A DNA stretch of 64,000 nucleotides from Clostridium pascui. Its GTDB lineage: Bacteria; Bacillota; Clostridia; Clostridiales; Clostridiaceae. Each line of letters starts with the position of its first letter. Position 1 is the first letter of the stretch. The stretch spans positions 124,001 through 188,000 of the forward strand of contig NZ_JAFBDB010000004.1 in the NCBI RefSeq assembly GCF_016908015.1, read 5' to 3'. Of this stretch, positions 7,365 to 16,315 are shown piece by piece. The position numbers and the translations under genes were made by a program. The notes under the pieces were generated by a model, which saw only the letters and a list, made by a program, of their open reading frames with translations, ran no database searches and was not told the origin of the DNA.

Positions 7365-8393
7365 TTATTTTAGCTCAGTTTTTTCAAGCTTTCCTTCACT
7401 AATTGATGCAACTCCGTCATCATATATTTGAAGAAATGTACCTTTATAGGCTGTTTGTTTTCCAGTTGATGCTTCTTTTATTATACCTTTTAAATTATCA
7501 TTTAAAAACACTTGTCCTTTTTTAGATATATATATATCATCTTTGTCCATTGGTTCACTAAGCTCAAGAGTTTTCCACTCAGATGTAGGTTTTTCTATAT
7601 TTCCATAATACACTTTAACTATATTTTCATTTTCTTCTGAGCCTATATATATGTTATCTTCTTCATCCACTCCTAAAAGCTTAGGTACCTGTACTCGATC
7701 AATTTTAATAGAATTATTTACATTTGTAGCATGTACTGTATTGTATGTTTTTCCCTCATACAAAAGCTTATCTTCGTGATTTAATGTACGTATTTCTCCT
7801 ATGAAATAATCATTAGTATATAATTTCTTCATATCTTTCATTATATTTATCCAATAAAGACTACTTCTTCCGCTTCCTCTAGATACTTTAATGTGTATAA
7901 CATTAGTAAGAGTAGATGCTTCAATAGATTCTACCTCCGACTCTGTATCCGCCCAAGTAAGATCTTTTATCTCTTCTTTAGTATCTTTGTCTATATCATA
8001 ATATGAAAGTCTAAGTGCCATTCCATTTTGAGTAGAATGTTTTTCTGCTATAAGCATTCTGTTTCTATCAGAAAGCCACTTATAATAGGATACCTTAACT
8101 CCTTCTTCAAAATATATATCCTTTTTTTCACCTGTTTTAGTACTTACAACTTTTAAAATCTCTTCATCATAGTAAGCTACGTACTTACCATCAAAAGACA
8201 TATTAATATTTTCAGCATTTTCTGGTATAGCTACCTCTGCATCCTTCTTCTTATTATTTGATTTATCCTCTATCTTTTTTACCTTTACAGGTGCATTGTT
8301 AGCTAAATAAATATTATCTATATAAAACAATCCTGCAAATTGAACTATGAGTGAAATCATTATCCACCCTATTATTCTCTTTAAAGCGCTCAT
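7365..8393 (-). CDS. Membrane-anchored protein with a probable beta-propeller domain
   Basis: A 342-residue protein with one N-terminal membrane anchor (IIGWIMISLIVQFAGLFYI). The long extracytoplasmic part has repeated short beta-strand patterns such as GKYVAYYDEEILKVVSTKTG and a YKWLSDRNRML blade-like segment, suggesting a propeller of the WD40/TolB-C kind. No catalytic triad is recognised. The second in-frame ATG (MSALKR) is chosen because AGAAAGGAAG lies at a good distance before it; the first ATG, nine codons upstream, overlaps the preceding gene and has no site. It follows the phosphodiester glycosidase gene with 13 bases between and shares its terminator. This suggests a joint envelope function, but the role is unknown. 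Confidence 0.55.
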   Translation of the reverse strand: MSALKRIIGWIMISLIVQFAGLFYIDNIYLANNAPVKVKKIEDKSNNKKKDAEVAIPENAENINMSFDGKYVAYYDEEILKVVSTKTGEKKDIYFEEGVKVSYYKWLSDRNRMLIAEKHSTQNGMALRLSYYDIDKDTKEEIKDLTWADTESEVESIEASTLTNVIHIKVSRGSGRSSLYWINIMKDMKKLYTNDYFIGEIRTLNHEDKLLYEGKTYNTVHATNVNNSIKIDRVQVPKLLGVDEEDNIYIGSEENENIVKVYYGNIEKPTSEWKTLELSEPMDKDDIYISKKGQVFLNDNLKGIIKEASTGKQTAYKGTFLQIYDDGVASISEGKLEKTELK

Positions 8394-8406
8394 AACATCT
8401 TCCTTT

Positions 8407-9414
8407 CTAAGGTGTAACATATATGATAGAAGGAACTGATCTTTCTCCTAATGGATCACAAGGATTATTTATTACTTCTTCATCATAATACATAGTAGAA
8501 GAAGAACCTCCATCTAAATTAGTAGCATTATAAGCTCCATATTCTAACATAATATCTTGTACATCTCTTAAAGTAGCTCCTATACTAGAAACTTGCCTTC
8601 CATCAATTACTAATAGCAGTATTGCTCCATCTTCTTTTCTTTGTCCAATTGCTGTTCTTGGAGCAATTCCCCATCCTCCATCACCATTTTTAATAGTAGG
8701 TTGTCCATTTACTACTAGCGCCGGTCCAAAGGTCATTGCCTCTGTTACTTTTAATTGTTCTAATTCATTTAAAGTATATTTTCCAACTAATAGTACTCCC
8801 TTAGAAGTAATAGCTACTGTGTCATTTTTCGCGTCACGATTACTAATATCATTATGAATCATTTTTCCATTACTCATTAAAAGTCCTACAGGCTGTCCAC
8901 CAGTTCCTGTCCAATTTCCATCATTACTTTGATCCACAAAGCCCCCGCCATTTACAGCTGCAACTGCATTGTTAGCCTTTGCTATCTGACTTGTTAGTTC
9001 TCCTGACTTACCAATTTTGCTGCTATATCCAACCTTTACCCTAGTAGGATCATGAATCACAAGCATAGATCCATTAAATTTCTTACCTTCTATATCATAT
9101 CTTTCTATATTTGAGTCATGGTTATTTTCAAATTCTAAGTCTTGTACATCTTCATTTTGATTTATTTCTTCTATTACATCATCTTTTAAAATATCCTTAA
9201 TCTTTTGATTTGATAGAAAAGTGGTAGCTATATATTGATGACTTAGAGTGCTCATAGCTGCCCCTACTATAGTCTTTCTTACATTATTAAACGGTCCGTA
9301 AAACACTATAAAAGGTCCTGTTGCTGCTGAAAATGCAAATTCAAAAAGTAGGAACAAGAAAAATATCTTAAATGAAAGCTTTTTTTTCTTCCTCACCTTT
9401 TTCTTTTTTCCCAT
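8407..9414 (-). CDS. Phosphodiester glycosidase family (NAGPA-domain) membrane protein
   Basis: A 335-residue protein with a very basic N terminus (MGKKKKVRKKKKLSF), one membrane segment (about 15-38) and a C-terminal extracytoplasmic domain of the NAGPA/DUF2233 type. Motifs seen are VNGGGFVDQSNDG, GTGGQPVGLLMSNGKM, FGPALVVNGQ, RTAIGQRKEDGAILLLVIDG and the strongly conserved NLDGGSSSTMYY. In other bacteria this domain removes N-acetylglucosamine or sugar-1-phosphodiester caps, or acts on cell-wall glycopolymers. The substrate here is not known. It is the first gene of a two-gene operon. Confidence 0.85.
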   Translation of the reverse strand: MGKKKKVRKKKKLSFKIFFLFLLFEFAFSAATGPFIVFYGPFNNVRKTIVGAAMSTLSHQYIATTFLSNQKIKDILKDDVIEEINQNEDVQDLEFENNHDSNIERYDIEGKKFNGSMLVIHDPTRVKVGYSSKIGKSGELTSQIAKANNAVAAVNGGGFVDQSNDGNWTGTGGQPVGLLMSNGKMIHNDISNRDAKNDTVAITSKGVLLVGKYTLNELEQLKVTEAMTFGPALVVNGQPTIKNGDGGWGIAPRTAIGQRKEDGAILLLVIDGRQVSSIGATLRDVQDIMLEYGAYNATNLDGGSSSTMYYDEEVINNPCDPLGERSVPSIIYVTP

Positions 9415-9566
9415 ACGCTTATCGTTCCTTTCTTAATAAATACATACATTTTTTATTGTACAATAAATTTTGATATTTTTAAATAGAAATTAATGCATTT
9501 ATTTATTATTTAATGGTAAAAGTAATCTTTAAGCTGCTTAAATAAGACATTTAAATTATGTAATTT

Positions 9567-9596
9567 TAAAAAGGCTGTAAATTACAGCCTTTTTAA
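9567..9596 (-). terminator. Intrinsic terminator after the PIN-PhoH gene
   Basis: AAAAAGGCTGTAA and TTACAGCCTTTTT form a stem downstream of the PhoH-type gene, with A/T tails on both sides. Confidence 0.75.
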
Positions 9597-9623
9597 CCAA
9601 CCTAAATAGGATGTTAGTTATAA

Positions 9624-11000
9624 CTAAAGTCTCTTAGCCGCCTCATATGCGAGTGGTGACCTTTCACATTCATCATGCTTTAAAGTAACTTGATAACAAA
9701 GTTCGCTTCCTTTCATATTTTCTGAAGCATAGCATAATCCATTAGATCTTGAGTCTAAGAATGGTTGGTCTATTTGTTCAGGATCTCCTATCAATATAAG
9801 CTTCGTGCCTTCTCCAACACGAGTTATAATAGATTTCACCTGTTTAGGGGTCAGGTTTTGCGCCTCATCAATGATCATCCAATTCTTAACTATAGATCTG
9901 CCTCTTAAATATGCAACAGCTTCTGTTGTAATTATTCTTCTATCAAATAGCTCTCTTATTTTATCAGTAAGCTCACTTTCATTTTTATATCTTTCTTTTT
10001 CATTTGAATCCACTAATATCTCTAGATTGTCAAATATAGGTCTCATGAAAGGTGATATTTTTTCTTGTTCTGTCCCTGGTAAGAATCCAATCTCTTCATC
10101 CATGGTAACATTAGGTCTACAAACTAATACTCTCCTGTATTGCTTTGTTTGTTCCTCAATCACCTTATCAAGTCCTACAGCTAAGGAAAATAGTGTCTTT
10201 GCTGTACCTGCAGGTCCTTTCACTATAACTAGTGGAGCCTTATCTGCATCAGTGTATAGTGCTTCTAACATAAATCTTTGGCCTAAATTTCTTGGTACTA
10301 TTCCAAGAGGGGTTTTATCTTTATAATATAATGGAACTATAGATTTTCCGTTAAATCTTCCTACAGCAGATTGTCTTGGATTTTCTAGTGAATGTATTAG
10401 TATAAACTGATTATTATAAAGACAAGGTTCAACATATTCATTTGCTTCCTTTCTATAATAAAAAACATCCTTCACATCTAGGATTTTTTTTGCATAAAAA
10501 TCATCTATTTTCAATGAGGATGCATATAATTCTATTCTTCCTGTGTATTGGTTGTCATTTTCTGGAACTACTTTTTCGTGAAAATCTTCTACATCTATAT
10601 TTGCAGAATCTGCCTTTATTCTTTCAAATATATCTTTTGTAATTAAACATACATCCTCTCCAGCTTCCTGCAATCCCTTACACACCTGTAATATTCTATT
10701 ATCTGGTTTAGTTTTATCCCAGGTTGGAGGAATTATAGCATCCTGGTGATTCATTTCCACCCTAAGGGTTCCTCCTCCGGGAAGTACTACTCCCTTATTT
10801 AAATTTCCCTCTATTCTAAGTTTATCTAAAATTCTCGAAGCATGACGAGCATTTGCACCTAAGTCATTTTTATCTTTTTTAAATGCATCTAACTCTTCAA
10901 GAACCACTTCTGGTATAACTACATCATTCTCGCCAAAGGAAAATATTGCTCCAGGAGAATACAATATTACATTGGTGTCCAACACATAGGTTTTTTTCAA
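9624..11000 (-). CDS. PIN domain plus PhoH-like ATPase (PhoH2 type)
   Basis: A 458-residue two-domain protein. An N-terminal PIN nuclease domain begins KKTYVLDTNVILY with the conserved acidic residue, and has VVLEELDAFKK and acidic residues further on. A C-terminal PhoH domain has Walker A (VKGPAGTAKTLFSLAVG, about residue 263), ENLEILVDSNEKERY, and Walker B WMIIDEAQNLTPKQ. PhoH2 proteins of this layout have been reported as ATP-dependent RNA-unwinding and RNA-cleaving enzymes; B. subtilis YlaK is similar. The TTG start is supported by GGGAGG eight bases upstream. Monocistronic, with a terminator directly downstream. RNA processing or turnover is the likely role. Confidence 0.9.
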   Translation of the reverse strand: MKKTYVLDTNVILYSPGAIFSFGENDVVIPEVVLEELDAFKKDKNDLGANARHASRILDKLRIEGNLNKGVVLPGGGTLRVEMNHQDAIIPPTWDKTKPDNRILQVCKGLQEAGEDVCLITKDIFERIKADSANIDVEDFHEKVVPENDNQYTGRIELYASSLKIDDFYAKKILDVKDVFYYRKEANEYVEPCLYNNQFILIHSLENPRQSAVGRFNGKSIVPLYYKDKTPLGIVPRNLGQRFMLEALYTDADKAPLVIVKGPAGTAKTLFSLAVGLDKVIEEQTKQYRRVLVCRPNVTMDEEIGFLPGTEQEKISPFMRPIFDNLEILVDSNEKERYKNESELTDKIRELFDRRIITTEAVAYLRGRSIVKNWMIIDEAQNLTPKQVKSIITRVGEGTKLILIGDPEQIDQPFLDSRSNGLCYASENMKGSELCYQVTLKHDECERSPLAYEAAKRL

Positions 11001-11077
11001 AAAGCATTCCTCCCATTACTTATTAATACATAATATGCAAGTGGAATGTAATAATTTCCTTAAACATTATTAAAATT

Positions 11078-11106
11078 AAAAACCCACGGAATATTCCGTG
11101 GGTTTT
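11078..11106 (-). terminator. Terminator of the tRNA-Glu gene
   Basis: AAAACCCACGGAA and TTCCGTGGGTTTT form a strong stem immediately after the tRNA 3' end on the minus strand. Confidence 0.75.
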
Positions 11107-11109
11107 TAA

Positions 11110-11184
11110 TGGCAGCTCCTAGGGGAATTGAACCCCTGACTCCACCTTGAGAGGGTGATGTCTTGACCACTTGACCAAGGAGCC
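11110..11184 (-). tRNA. tRNA-Glu (anticodon CUC)
   Basis: The minus strand folds into a full cloverleaf. The acceptor GGCTCCT pairs with AGGAGCT (G1-U72 wobble). The anticodon arm is TCACC-CTCTCAA-GGTGG with anticodon CTC. The T arm is AGGGG-TTCAATT-CCCCT. The CCA end is encoded. The G at position 73 and the wobble first pair are slightly unusual but do not break the fold. Confidence 0.93.
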
Positions 11185-11227
11185 AAATCTTTTCACAATT
11201 TCATTATAGTAGCAACCAAGTCTAAAA

Positions 11228-12550
11228 TCAAGATTCTTGATTAATTTCTTTTAAGAAAGATGGTGCTTTTTTACTTCTACCATATAAGCTTCCTAGTATA
11301 GCGCCTAACGCACATGGTATTATCCATCCAAATCCTTGAGCAGACATTGGCAATTCGTTTACATAATAAGTAATATAAGGTATATTTATTTTTAAACTAC
11401 TAAGAGAATTTACAAGACTTACAACTAAAGTTGCATAAACTGCACCTTTATAAATGTATGCATCTTCAATGTAATTATTAAATAAATTCATAAGTATTAA
11501 AACTATTACCACTGGATATGCAGTAACTAACACTGGTACAGCAAAATTAATTATAGTTTCCACTCCATAATTTGAAATAAATGCGCTAAATATGCATATT
11601 AAAGTAACTACTAGTTTATAGCTTAATTTACCGTTAGTAAGATTACTAAAATAATTTCCAGCTGTTGCAGTAAGTCCTATTGCAGTAGTTAAGCACGCTA
11701 TGGAAATTGCCGCTCCAAAAATTATTTTACTTGAAGGTCCAAGTATATTAGATGTTACTCCTATAAGAAGAGCTGTTCGTGAAATATCCTTATCAAACAT
11801 CCCACTCGCAGTAGCTCCAATATATAAAAGTCCACCATATACAATAGCTAAACATACTGCTGAAACTATACCCGACTTTATTGTTATAGAAACTTGCTCT
11901 TTTCTATTTTTATATCCTTTAACTATTAAATCTCCTACTACCATCTGAGCCATTATTATAGATCCTAAGGCATCCATAGTTTGATATCCTTCAGTAAATC
12001 CTCTTGAAAAAGGCATTACTATATCATTACTCACTGCTTCACCCATAGGAAAGAAAATACCTTTTACTATTATAATTAAAAGTGCTATAAGTAAAACTGG
12101 TGTAAGTATTGCTCCTACTTTGTCCACTACATTACTTTCATTTAATGTTAAAAAAAGTGTGATTGCAAAGAAAATTATGGATACTACTATAGGATTCGCA
12201 TTCGCAAACATAGGTTGAACTCCTAATTCAAAAGTGGATGCTCCTGTTCTTGGAATACAAAATAATGGTCCAATAGACAGCATTATTATTGAACAAAGAA
12301 ACTTGCCAAATTTATTTCCTACTTTATTTGTAAATTTTTCTGTGCTTCCCCCACATAAAGCCACTGCTATTATCCCTAATAACGGTAAACTTATACAGGT
12401 AAGTAAAAAGCCTATCATAGTAAATATCCACTTATCTCCTGATATAAAGCCAAGTGTTGGTGGAAATATTAAATTACCCGCCCCAAAAAACATGGAAAAA
12501 AGCGCAAATCCTGTGATAATTATATTTTTATTATCTTTTTTAATACTCAT
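11228..12550 (-). CDS. brnQ: Branched-chain amino acid transport system II carrier protein BrnQ
   Basis: A 440-residue, 12-segment membrane transporter that imports leucine, isoleucine and valine with a coupled cation. The N terminus (IITGFALFSMFFGAGNLIFPPTLG) is the family signature; LFCIPRTGASTFELGVQP and ALGSIIMAQMVVGDL are further typical segments. Length matches the LIVCS family. AGGGGGAGC precedes the ATG. It is monocistronic, and the upstream leader contains a promoter and a terminator-like hairpin, suggesting transcription attenuation. Confidence 0.95.
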   Translation of the reverse strand: MSIKKDNKNIIITGFALFSMFFGAGNLIFPPTLGFISGDKWIFTMIGFLLTCISLPLLGIIAVALCGGSTEKFTNKVGNKFGKFLCSIIMLSIGPLFCIPRTGASTFELGVQPMFANANPIVVSIIFFAITLFLTLNESNVVDKVGAILTPVLLIALLIIIVKGIFFPMGEAVSNDIVMPFSRGFTEGYQTMDALGSIIMAQMVVGDLIVKGYKNRKEQVSITIKSGIVSAVCLAIVYGGLLYIGATASGMFDKDISRTALLIGVTSNILGPSSKIIFGAAISIACLTTAIGLTATAGNYFSNLTNGKLSYKLVVTLICIFSAFISNYGVETIINFAVPVLVTAYPVVIVLILMNLFNNYIEDAYIYKGAVYATLVVSLVNSLSSLKINIPYITYYVNELPMSAQGFGWIIPCALGAILGSLYGRSKKAPSFLKEINQES

Positions 12551-12565
12551 AAATAGCTCCCCCTA

Positions 12566-12610
12566 TTTTAAAATAAAAATACCTCTCATCCAAACAAGGT
12601 ACGAAAGGCA
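12566..12610 (-). terminator. Attenuator-like terminator in the brnQ leader
   Basis: On the minus strand a 12-bp stem (TGCCTTTCGTACC with GGATGAGAGGTA) is followed by TATTTTTATTTT, ending about 25 bases before the brnQ ribosome site. The 5' strand resembles the terminator arm of T-box leaders (CCTTTCGTCCC in the asnA leader of this window), but the diagnostic T-box sequence is absent. It probably reports an amino-acid or other leader signal. Confidence 0.6.
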
Positions 12611-12682
12611 TATTTCCGTTATATTGTACTCATTTCCATTAATACTCTTTTGTATTAAATTTATATTATCCAAATTTATATT

Positions 12683-12711
12683 ATTTTATAGAAAAAACAC
12701 TTATTAAGCAA
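12683..12711 (-). promoter_or_regulatory. Probable brnQ promoter
   Basis: On the minus strand TTGCTT and TAAAAT are separated by 17 bases. A start here gives a leader of about 130 nucleotides containing the attenuator hairpin. Nothing else is recognised in the gap 12712-12860. Confidence 0.45.
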
Positions 12712-12860
12712 ATATAAAACTTTACTTAAGAAAGGCTTATTATCACTTACGTGAAATTTACTACTTTTTTCTTCTCTTTTCTACATCATTCTTAGCTATC
12801 TATGTAATCTTTTACACCTTTTAATTTTATATGTACTTAAATACTTAAAAACAAATTTAT

Positions 12861-13688
12861 TTATAATTTAATGGTTTTAAGTGAATATGTTTTATAATTT
12901 TTAAACTCATCCTTATATTTTGATAAAATACTTAAATTTACGTCTTTTTCATATATTATTCCTAGAGCGTCTCCACTATGAGCTCCGATTATTCCATATC
13001 CATCTAATTCTTCACATATATTAAGTATAGCAGGAAGTATATCATAGGATAATCTTTTTTCATTTCTTATAATACTTTGAGTAGAACAATAAGCAATTTT
13101 TTTTATATCTCGAGACTTAATTCCATCCTTCAAAATTGGGATTAAATCATCTATATTGCTAAGAGGAGGTAATTTTTTATTATTAAATTCAATGGTATTT
13201 ATTGTTCTATTTCCTTCAAATACCAATATATCAAACTCCAAATATTTTCCTAGTTCTTCAGTATACATTCCGTTTTTATAGTCAAATATACAAAGATCCT
13301 TAAATATTATGCTATCTGTAGGTTCTATGGCTATACAATTTCTAACAAGCTCTTCCTGATTAAAAGGCTTTTTAAATAATTTAATTAAGGAGTGATAAAG
13401 TGCACATAAATCTGCTGTACTACTAGCAAAACCTTTCCCTCTTGTTATAGAGGATTTAATAAGTATGTCTAGAGTATTTATATATTGCTCCTGTCCCCAT
13501 TCTGCAAGTATATTATTTAAAAACTTACAGGATTTACTATATCTATTTTTAACATGTGGTGATTCACTTTCCCATACCTTTACTTCAGTGAAAAGATTTA
13601 TGGGACATGAACACAGTACATCCATTCCATTATATTTTCCTTGAACTATTTCTCCAATACTACCTGGATAAATGGTTGTTGCTTCCAT
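12861..13688 (-). CDS. pduX: L-threonine kinase (PduX-like GHMP kinase)
   Basis: A 275-residue GHMP-superfamily kinase. Motif 1 is near the N terminus (PGSIGEIVQGKYNGMDVLCSCPINLFTEV) and the ATP-binding glycine/serine loop is RGKGFASSTADLCALYHSL. A C-terminal IIGAHSGDALGIIY fits motif 3. PduX phosphorylates L-threonine, giving the L-threonine phosphate that CobD decarboxylates to the aminopropanol phosphate linker of cobalamin. CobD and nearly all other cobalamin enzymes are in this window, which supports the assignment over other GHMP kinases. An AAAAGGAGT site precedes the ATG. It stands alone, divergent from btuF. Confidence 0.85.
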   Translation of the reverse strand: MEATTIYPGSIGEIVQGKYNGMDVLCSCPINLFTEVKVWESESPHVKNRYSKSCKFLNNILAEWGQEQYINTLDILIKSSITRGKGFASSTADLCALYHSLIKLFKKPFNQEELVRNCIAIEPTDSIIFKDLCIFDYKNGMYTEELGKYLEFDILVFEGNRTINTIEFNNKKLPPLSNIDDLIPILKDGIKSRDIKKIAYCSTQSIIRNEKRLSYDILPAILNICEELDGYGIIGAHSGDALGIIYEKDVNLSILSKYKDEFKNYKTYSLKTIKL

Positions 13689-14015
13689 AATATATACTCC
13701 TTTTACTAGTCATCAATTTTAAGTTACCAAAACTTCAAAATGCGAGTTTTTAATTAATGTTAATTTTATCAACGTGAAAAAATAAATGCAAGTACACATT
13801 CCAATTTAAATTAATAATTATCAAAAAACTCCTTATGAAAACATATTCATGAATTTAATTGTGTTATCTTGACATATAATATTATAAATGTTAAACTCAA
13901 TTCGGGTTATAATAAAATTAAATTTATATGGAAATACTACATAAAACACAGTCAAAATTCTGAGTTTTATATAACTTTTAGTCATATATTATGATATAAT
14001 TTAATACATAAAATT

Positions 14016-14190
14016 TATAGGTTCCAAATGGATTAAATGGGAAAGAAGTTAAATCCTTCTGCGGTCCCGCCACTGTGAAGATGAGTATATTAACATTAGG
14101 CCACTCAATCGGGGAAGGCGTTAATATGCAATGAATCTAAGCCAGGATACCTGCCTATAAACGCAGCTCATTTAGCTTACGCGGATAAGC
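14016..14190 (+). ncRNA. Cobalamin riboswitch upstream of btuFCD
   Basis: Conserved AdoCbl-riboswitch blocks are in order: a first strand AGGTTCCAAATGG, the core GCGGTCCCGCCACTGTGA, and the receptor segment AAGCCAGGATACCTGCC (about 14139-14156). These are followed by an expression-platform hairpin and then an intrinsic terminator. A TATAAT box at 13995-14000 fits a transcript beginning just before the aptamer. Cobalamin binding is expected to cause premature termination and so shut off import. The rest of the gap from 13689 to 13990 is AT-rich with no other feature seen. Confidence 0.93.
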
Positions 14191-14214
14191 TAATGGTAGT
14201 CCTGTAAAAGAACT

Positions 14215-14247
14215 CCATTATCTTAATTAAGATAATGGTTTTTTATT
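14215..14247 (+). terminator. Expression-platform terminator of the btuF riboswitch
   Basis: A 24-base perfect palindrome (CCATTATCTTAA/TTAAGATAATGG) is followed by TTTTTTATTT and lies just before the btuF ribosome site. Confidence 0.85.
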
Positions 14248-14277
14248 TATACACATTATTCAAGGAGGAACTTTTAA

Positions 14278-15234
14278 ATGTACATTAAGTTCAGAAAATT
14301 ATCCATAATAATTTTAACTTTTGTTTTAGCATTTTCCTTTGTTGGCTGTGGAAATAATAAAAATGCCACAAAAGATAATCAAGAAAACACTACTATAGAA
14401 AAAAAAGAGAATACTAAATATCCTTTAACTATTAAAGATTCATCTGGCAGAGACATAACTATAGATAAAGAACCACAAAAGATAATATCTGTAGGTCCAA
14501 ATATTACTGAAACAATATATTATCTAGGAAAAATGAATAAATTAATAGGAAGAACAGATTTCTGTGACTTTCCTAAAGAAGTAAAAGATGTTCAATCCAT
14601 AGGTACACTCCAACAACCTAATATAGAAAAAATTGTGGACTTAAAACCCGATTTAGTTATAGGATCAACTCATTTCCCAAAGGAAACATTAGAAAAACTT
14701 GAAGCTTTAGGAGTAAAAGTAGTAGTTCTTTATGGGAAAGAAGATTTCGAAGGCGCTTATAACACTATTGAAAAATTAGGTGAAGTTTTAAATGCCAATC
14801 ATAAAGCCTTTGAAGTAATAAACAATATGAAGAAAAAAGTTGAAGATGTTAAAGCCAAGGTTGCAGGAAAAGAAACTCCATCAGTTTACTACGTTATAGA
14901 TTTTGGTCCATATGGAGATTTTACTGCTGGATCAGATACCTTCATAGATAAAATCATAACTATGGCCGGTGGTAACAATATAGCTAAGGATGCTGTTAAC
15001 TGGAAATATAGTGTAGAAAAAGTATTAGAAAAAAATCCAGATGTGGTTATATGCCCTGTATATTTTGATTACAAGAAAAGACTTCAAGAAGCTAAAGGCT
15101 ATAAAGATTTAGATGCTATTAAAAAAGGAAATTTATTTGAAATAGATAATAACTTGCTTGATAGACAGGGACCAAGACTAGCTGATGGACTTGAAGCCAT
15201 GGCAAAAATTGTTCACCCTGAAGCGTTTAAATAG
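14278..15234 (+). CDS. btuF: Cobalamin ABC transporter substrate-binding lipoprotein
   Basis: A 318-residue lipoprotein. The signal peptide ends in FSFVGCG, with the lipidated cysteine near residue 24, and an Asn/Lys-rich linker follows. Then comes a class III helical-backbone binding domain with the typical start YPLTIKDSSGRDITIDKEPQKIISVGP. BtuF and siderophore-binding proteins share this fold. Cobalamin as ligand is inferred from the cobalamin riboswitch immediately upstream. The last segments (NPDVVICPVYFDYKK, RQGPRLADGLEAMAKIVHPE) are intact. AAGGAGGAAC precedes the ATG. First gene of btuFCD. Confidence 0.9.
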   Translation: MYIKFRKLSIIILTFVLAFSFVGCGNNKNATKDNQENTTIEKKENTKYPLTIKDSSGRDITIDKEPQKIISVGPNITETIYYLGKMNKLIGRTDFCDFPKEVKDVQSIGTLQQPNIEKIVDLKPDLVIGSTHFPKETLEKLEALGVKVVVLYGKEDFEGAYNTIEKLGEVLNANHKAFEVINNMKKKVEDVKAKVAGKETPSVYYVIDFGPYGDFTAGSDTFIDKIITMAGGNNIAKDAVNWKYSVEKVLEKNPDVVICPVYFDYKKRLQEAKGYKDLDAIKKGNLFEIDNNLLDRQGPRLADGLEAMAKIVHPEAFK

Positions 15235-15262
15235 TCTTTAATTACCTAATGGGGGGATTTTA

Positions 15263-16315
15263 ATGTCTTTAGACAAAAAAAGAATTTACTATAGAACATT
15301 ACTTTTAGTGACTATAGCTATTTTACTTGTACTAATAATACTATCTAGCACTTTAGGTGTCGCTAATATAACTTTTATTCAAACTATGAAAATACTGTTA
15401 TCTAAAATCCCTTTTATTGGCGCCTTTATAGATTTAAGTAATGTATCAAACACTCAGGTTCTTATTATAACAAATATAAGGCTTCCAAGGATATTTATGG
15501 CTGCACTTATAGGCGCAGGACTATCTGTGGTAGGAGCTTCATTTCAAGCTATATTTAAGAATTCTATGGCGGATCCCTATGTCCTTGGGATTTCCTCAGG
15601 TGCAGCATTTGGAGCGGCTGTTGCAATAGTTATGGGGCTTCAGGTTATTTTTTTAGGAATGAACCTTGTAACTGTATTTGCCTTTTTCGGCGCTATACTT
15701 ACCACTATAATAGTCTACAGTATAGCTAAAACAGGCACAAAGATTCCAACAAATGTACTACTGCTGGCTGGAGTATCTGTGAGCTTTTTATTGTCCTCTT
15801 TAATTTCACTCATAATGATATTTAATAGAGAGCAGGTAGAACAAATAGTATTTTGGACTATGGGGAGCATTGCTTCAGCCAACTGGAAACAGGTATTATC
15901 ATTACTGCCTTTTATAATACTTGGATGTATTTTAATGATTATATATGCACGTGATTTAAATATAATGCTTACAGGTGATGAGACAGCTTCAAGCCTTGGC
16001 ATAGATGTGGATAAAGTTAAAAAAATATTACTTGTAATATCATCTATAATTGTAGCTGCTTGTGTTTCTGTAAGTGGAATAATAGGCTTTGTAGGTCTTA
16101 TTATTCCTCATATGATAAGATTACTTGTAGGTCCAGATCATAGAACCCTTCTTCCCTTTTCAACTATAGGTGGTGCTATTTTTATGATAATGGCTGATAC
16201 TTTAGCTAGAATTTTGGTACCACCTGCCGAAATTCCTGTGGGAGCCATAACTTCTATATTTGGAGCTCCTTACTTTATATATTTATTAATAAAAAATAAA
16301 AAGAAGGTGATTTAA
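15263..16315 (+). CDS. btuC: Cobalamin ABC transporter permease
   Basis: A 350-residue FecCD-family permease with about ten membrane segments. Family marks include TNIRLPRIFMAALIGAGLSVVGASFQ, NSMADPYVLGISSGAAFGAA near residue 110, and VSGIIGFVGLIIPHMIRLLVGPDHR, which includes the coupling region for the ATPase, then PVGAITSIFGAPYFIYLL at the end. Two copies form the channel with BtuD. GGGGGGAT precedes the ATG. Its stop overlaps the btuD start by one base (TAATG), so translation is coupled. Confidence 0.93.
   Translation: MSLDKKRIYYRTLLLVTIAILLVLIILSSTLGVANITFIQTMKILLSKIPFIGAFIDLSNVSNTQVLIITNIRLPRIFMAALIGAGLSVVGASFQAIFKNSMADPYVLGISSGAAFGAAVAIVMGLQVIFLGMNLVTVFAFFGAILTTIIVYSIAKTGTKIPTNVLLLAGVSVSFLLSSLISLIMIFNREQVEQIVFWTMGSIASANWKQVLSLLPFIILGCILMIIYARDLNIMLTGDETASSLGIDVDKVKKILLVISSIIVAACVSVSGIIGFVGLIIPHMIRLLVGPDHRTLLPFSTIGGAIFMIMADTLARILVPPAEIPVGAITSIFGAPYFIYLLIKNKKKVI

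Noticed and set aside
12234-12707. Open frame running from inside brnQ into its leader
   Set aside because: It is antisense to brnQ and covers its promoter and attenuator; no ribosome site.
13689-13990. Small coding gene between pduX and the riboswitch
   Set aside because: No open frame with a ribosome site is visible; the sequence is plain AT-rich promoter-type DNA.
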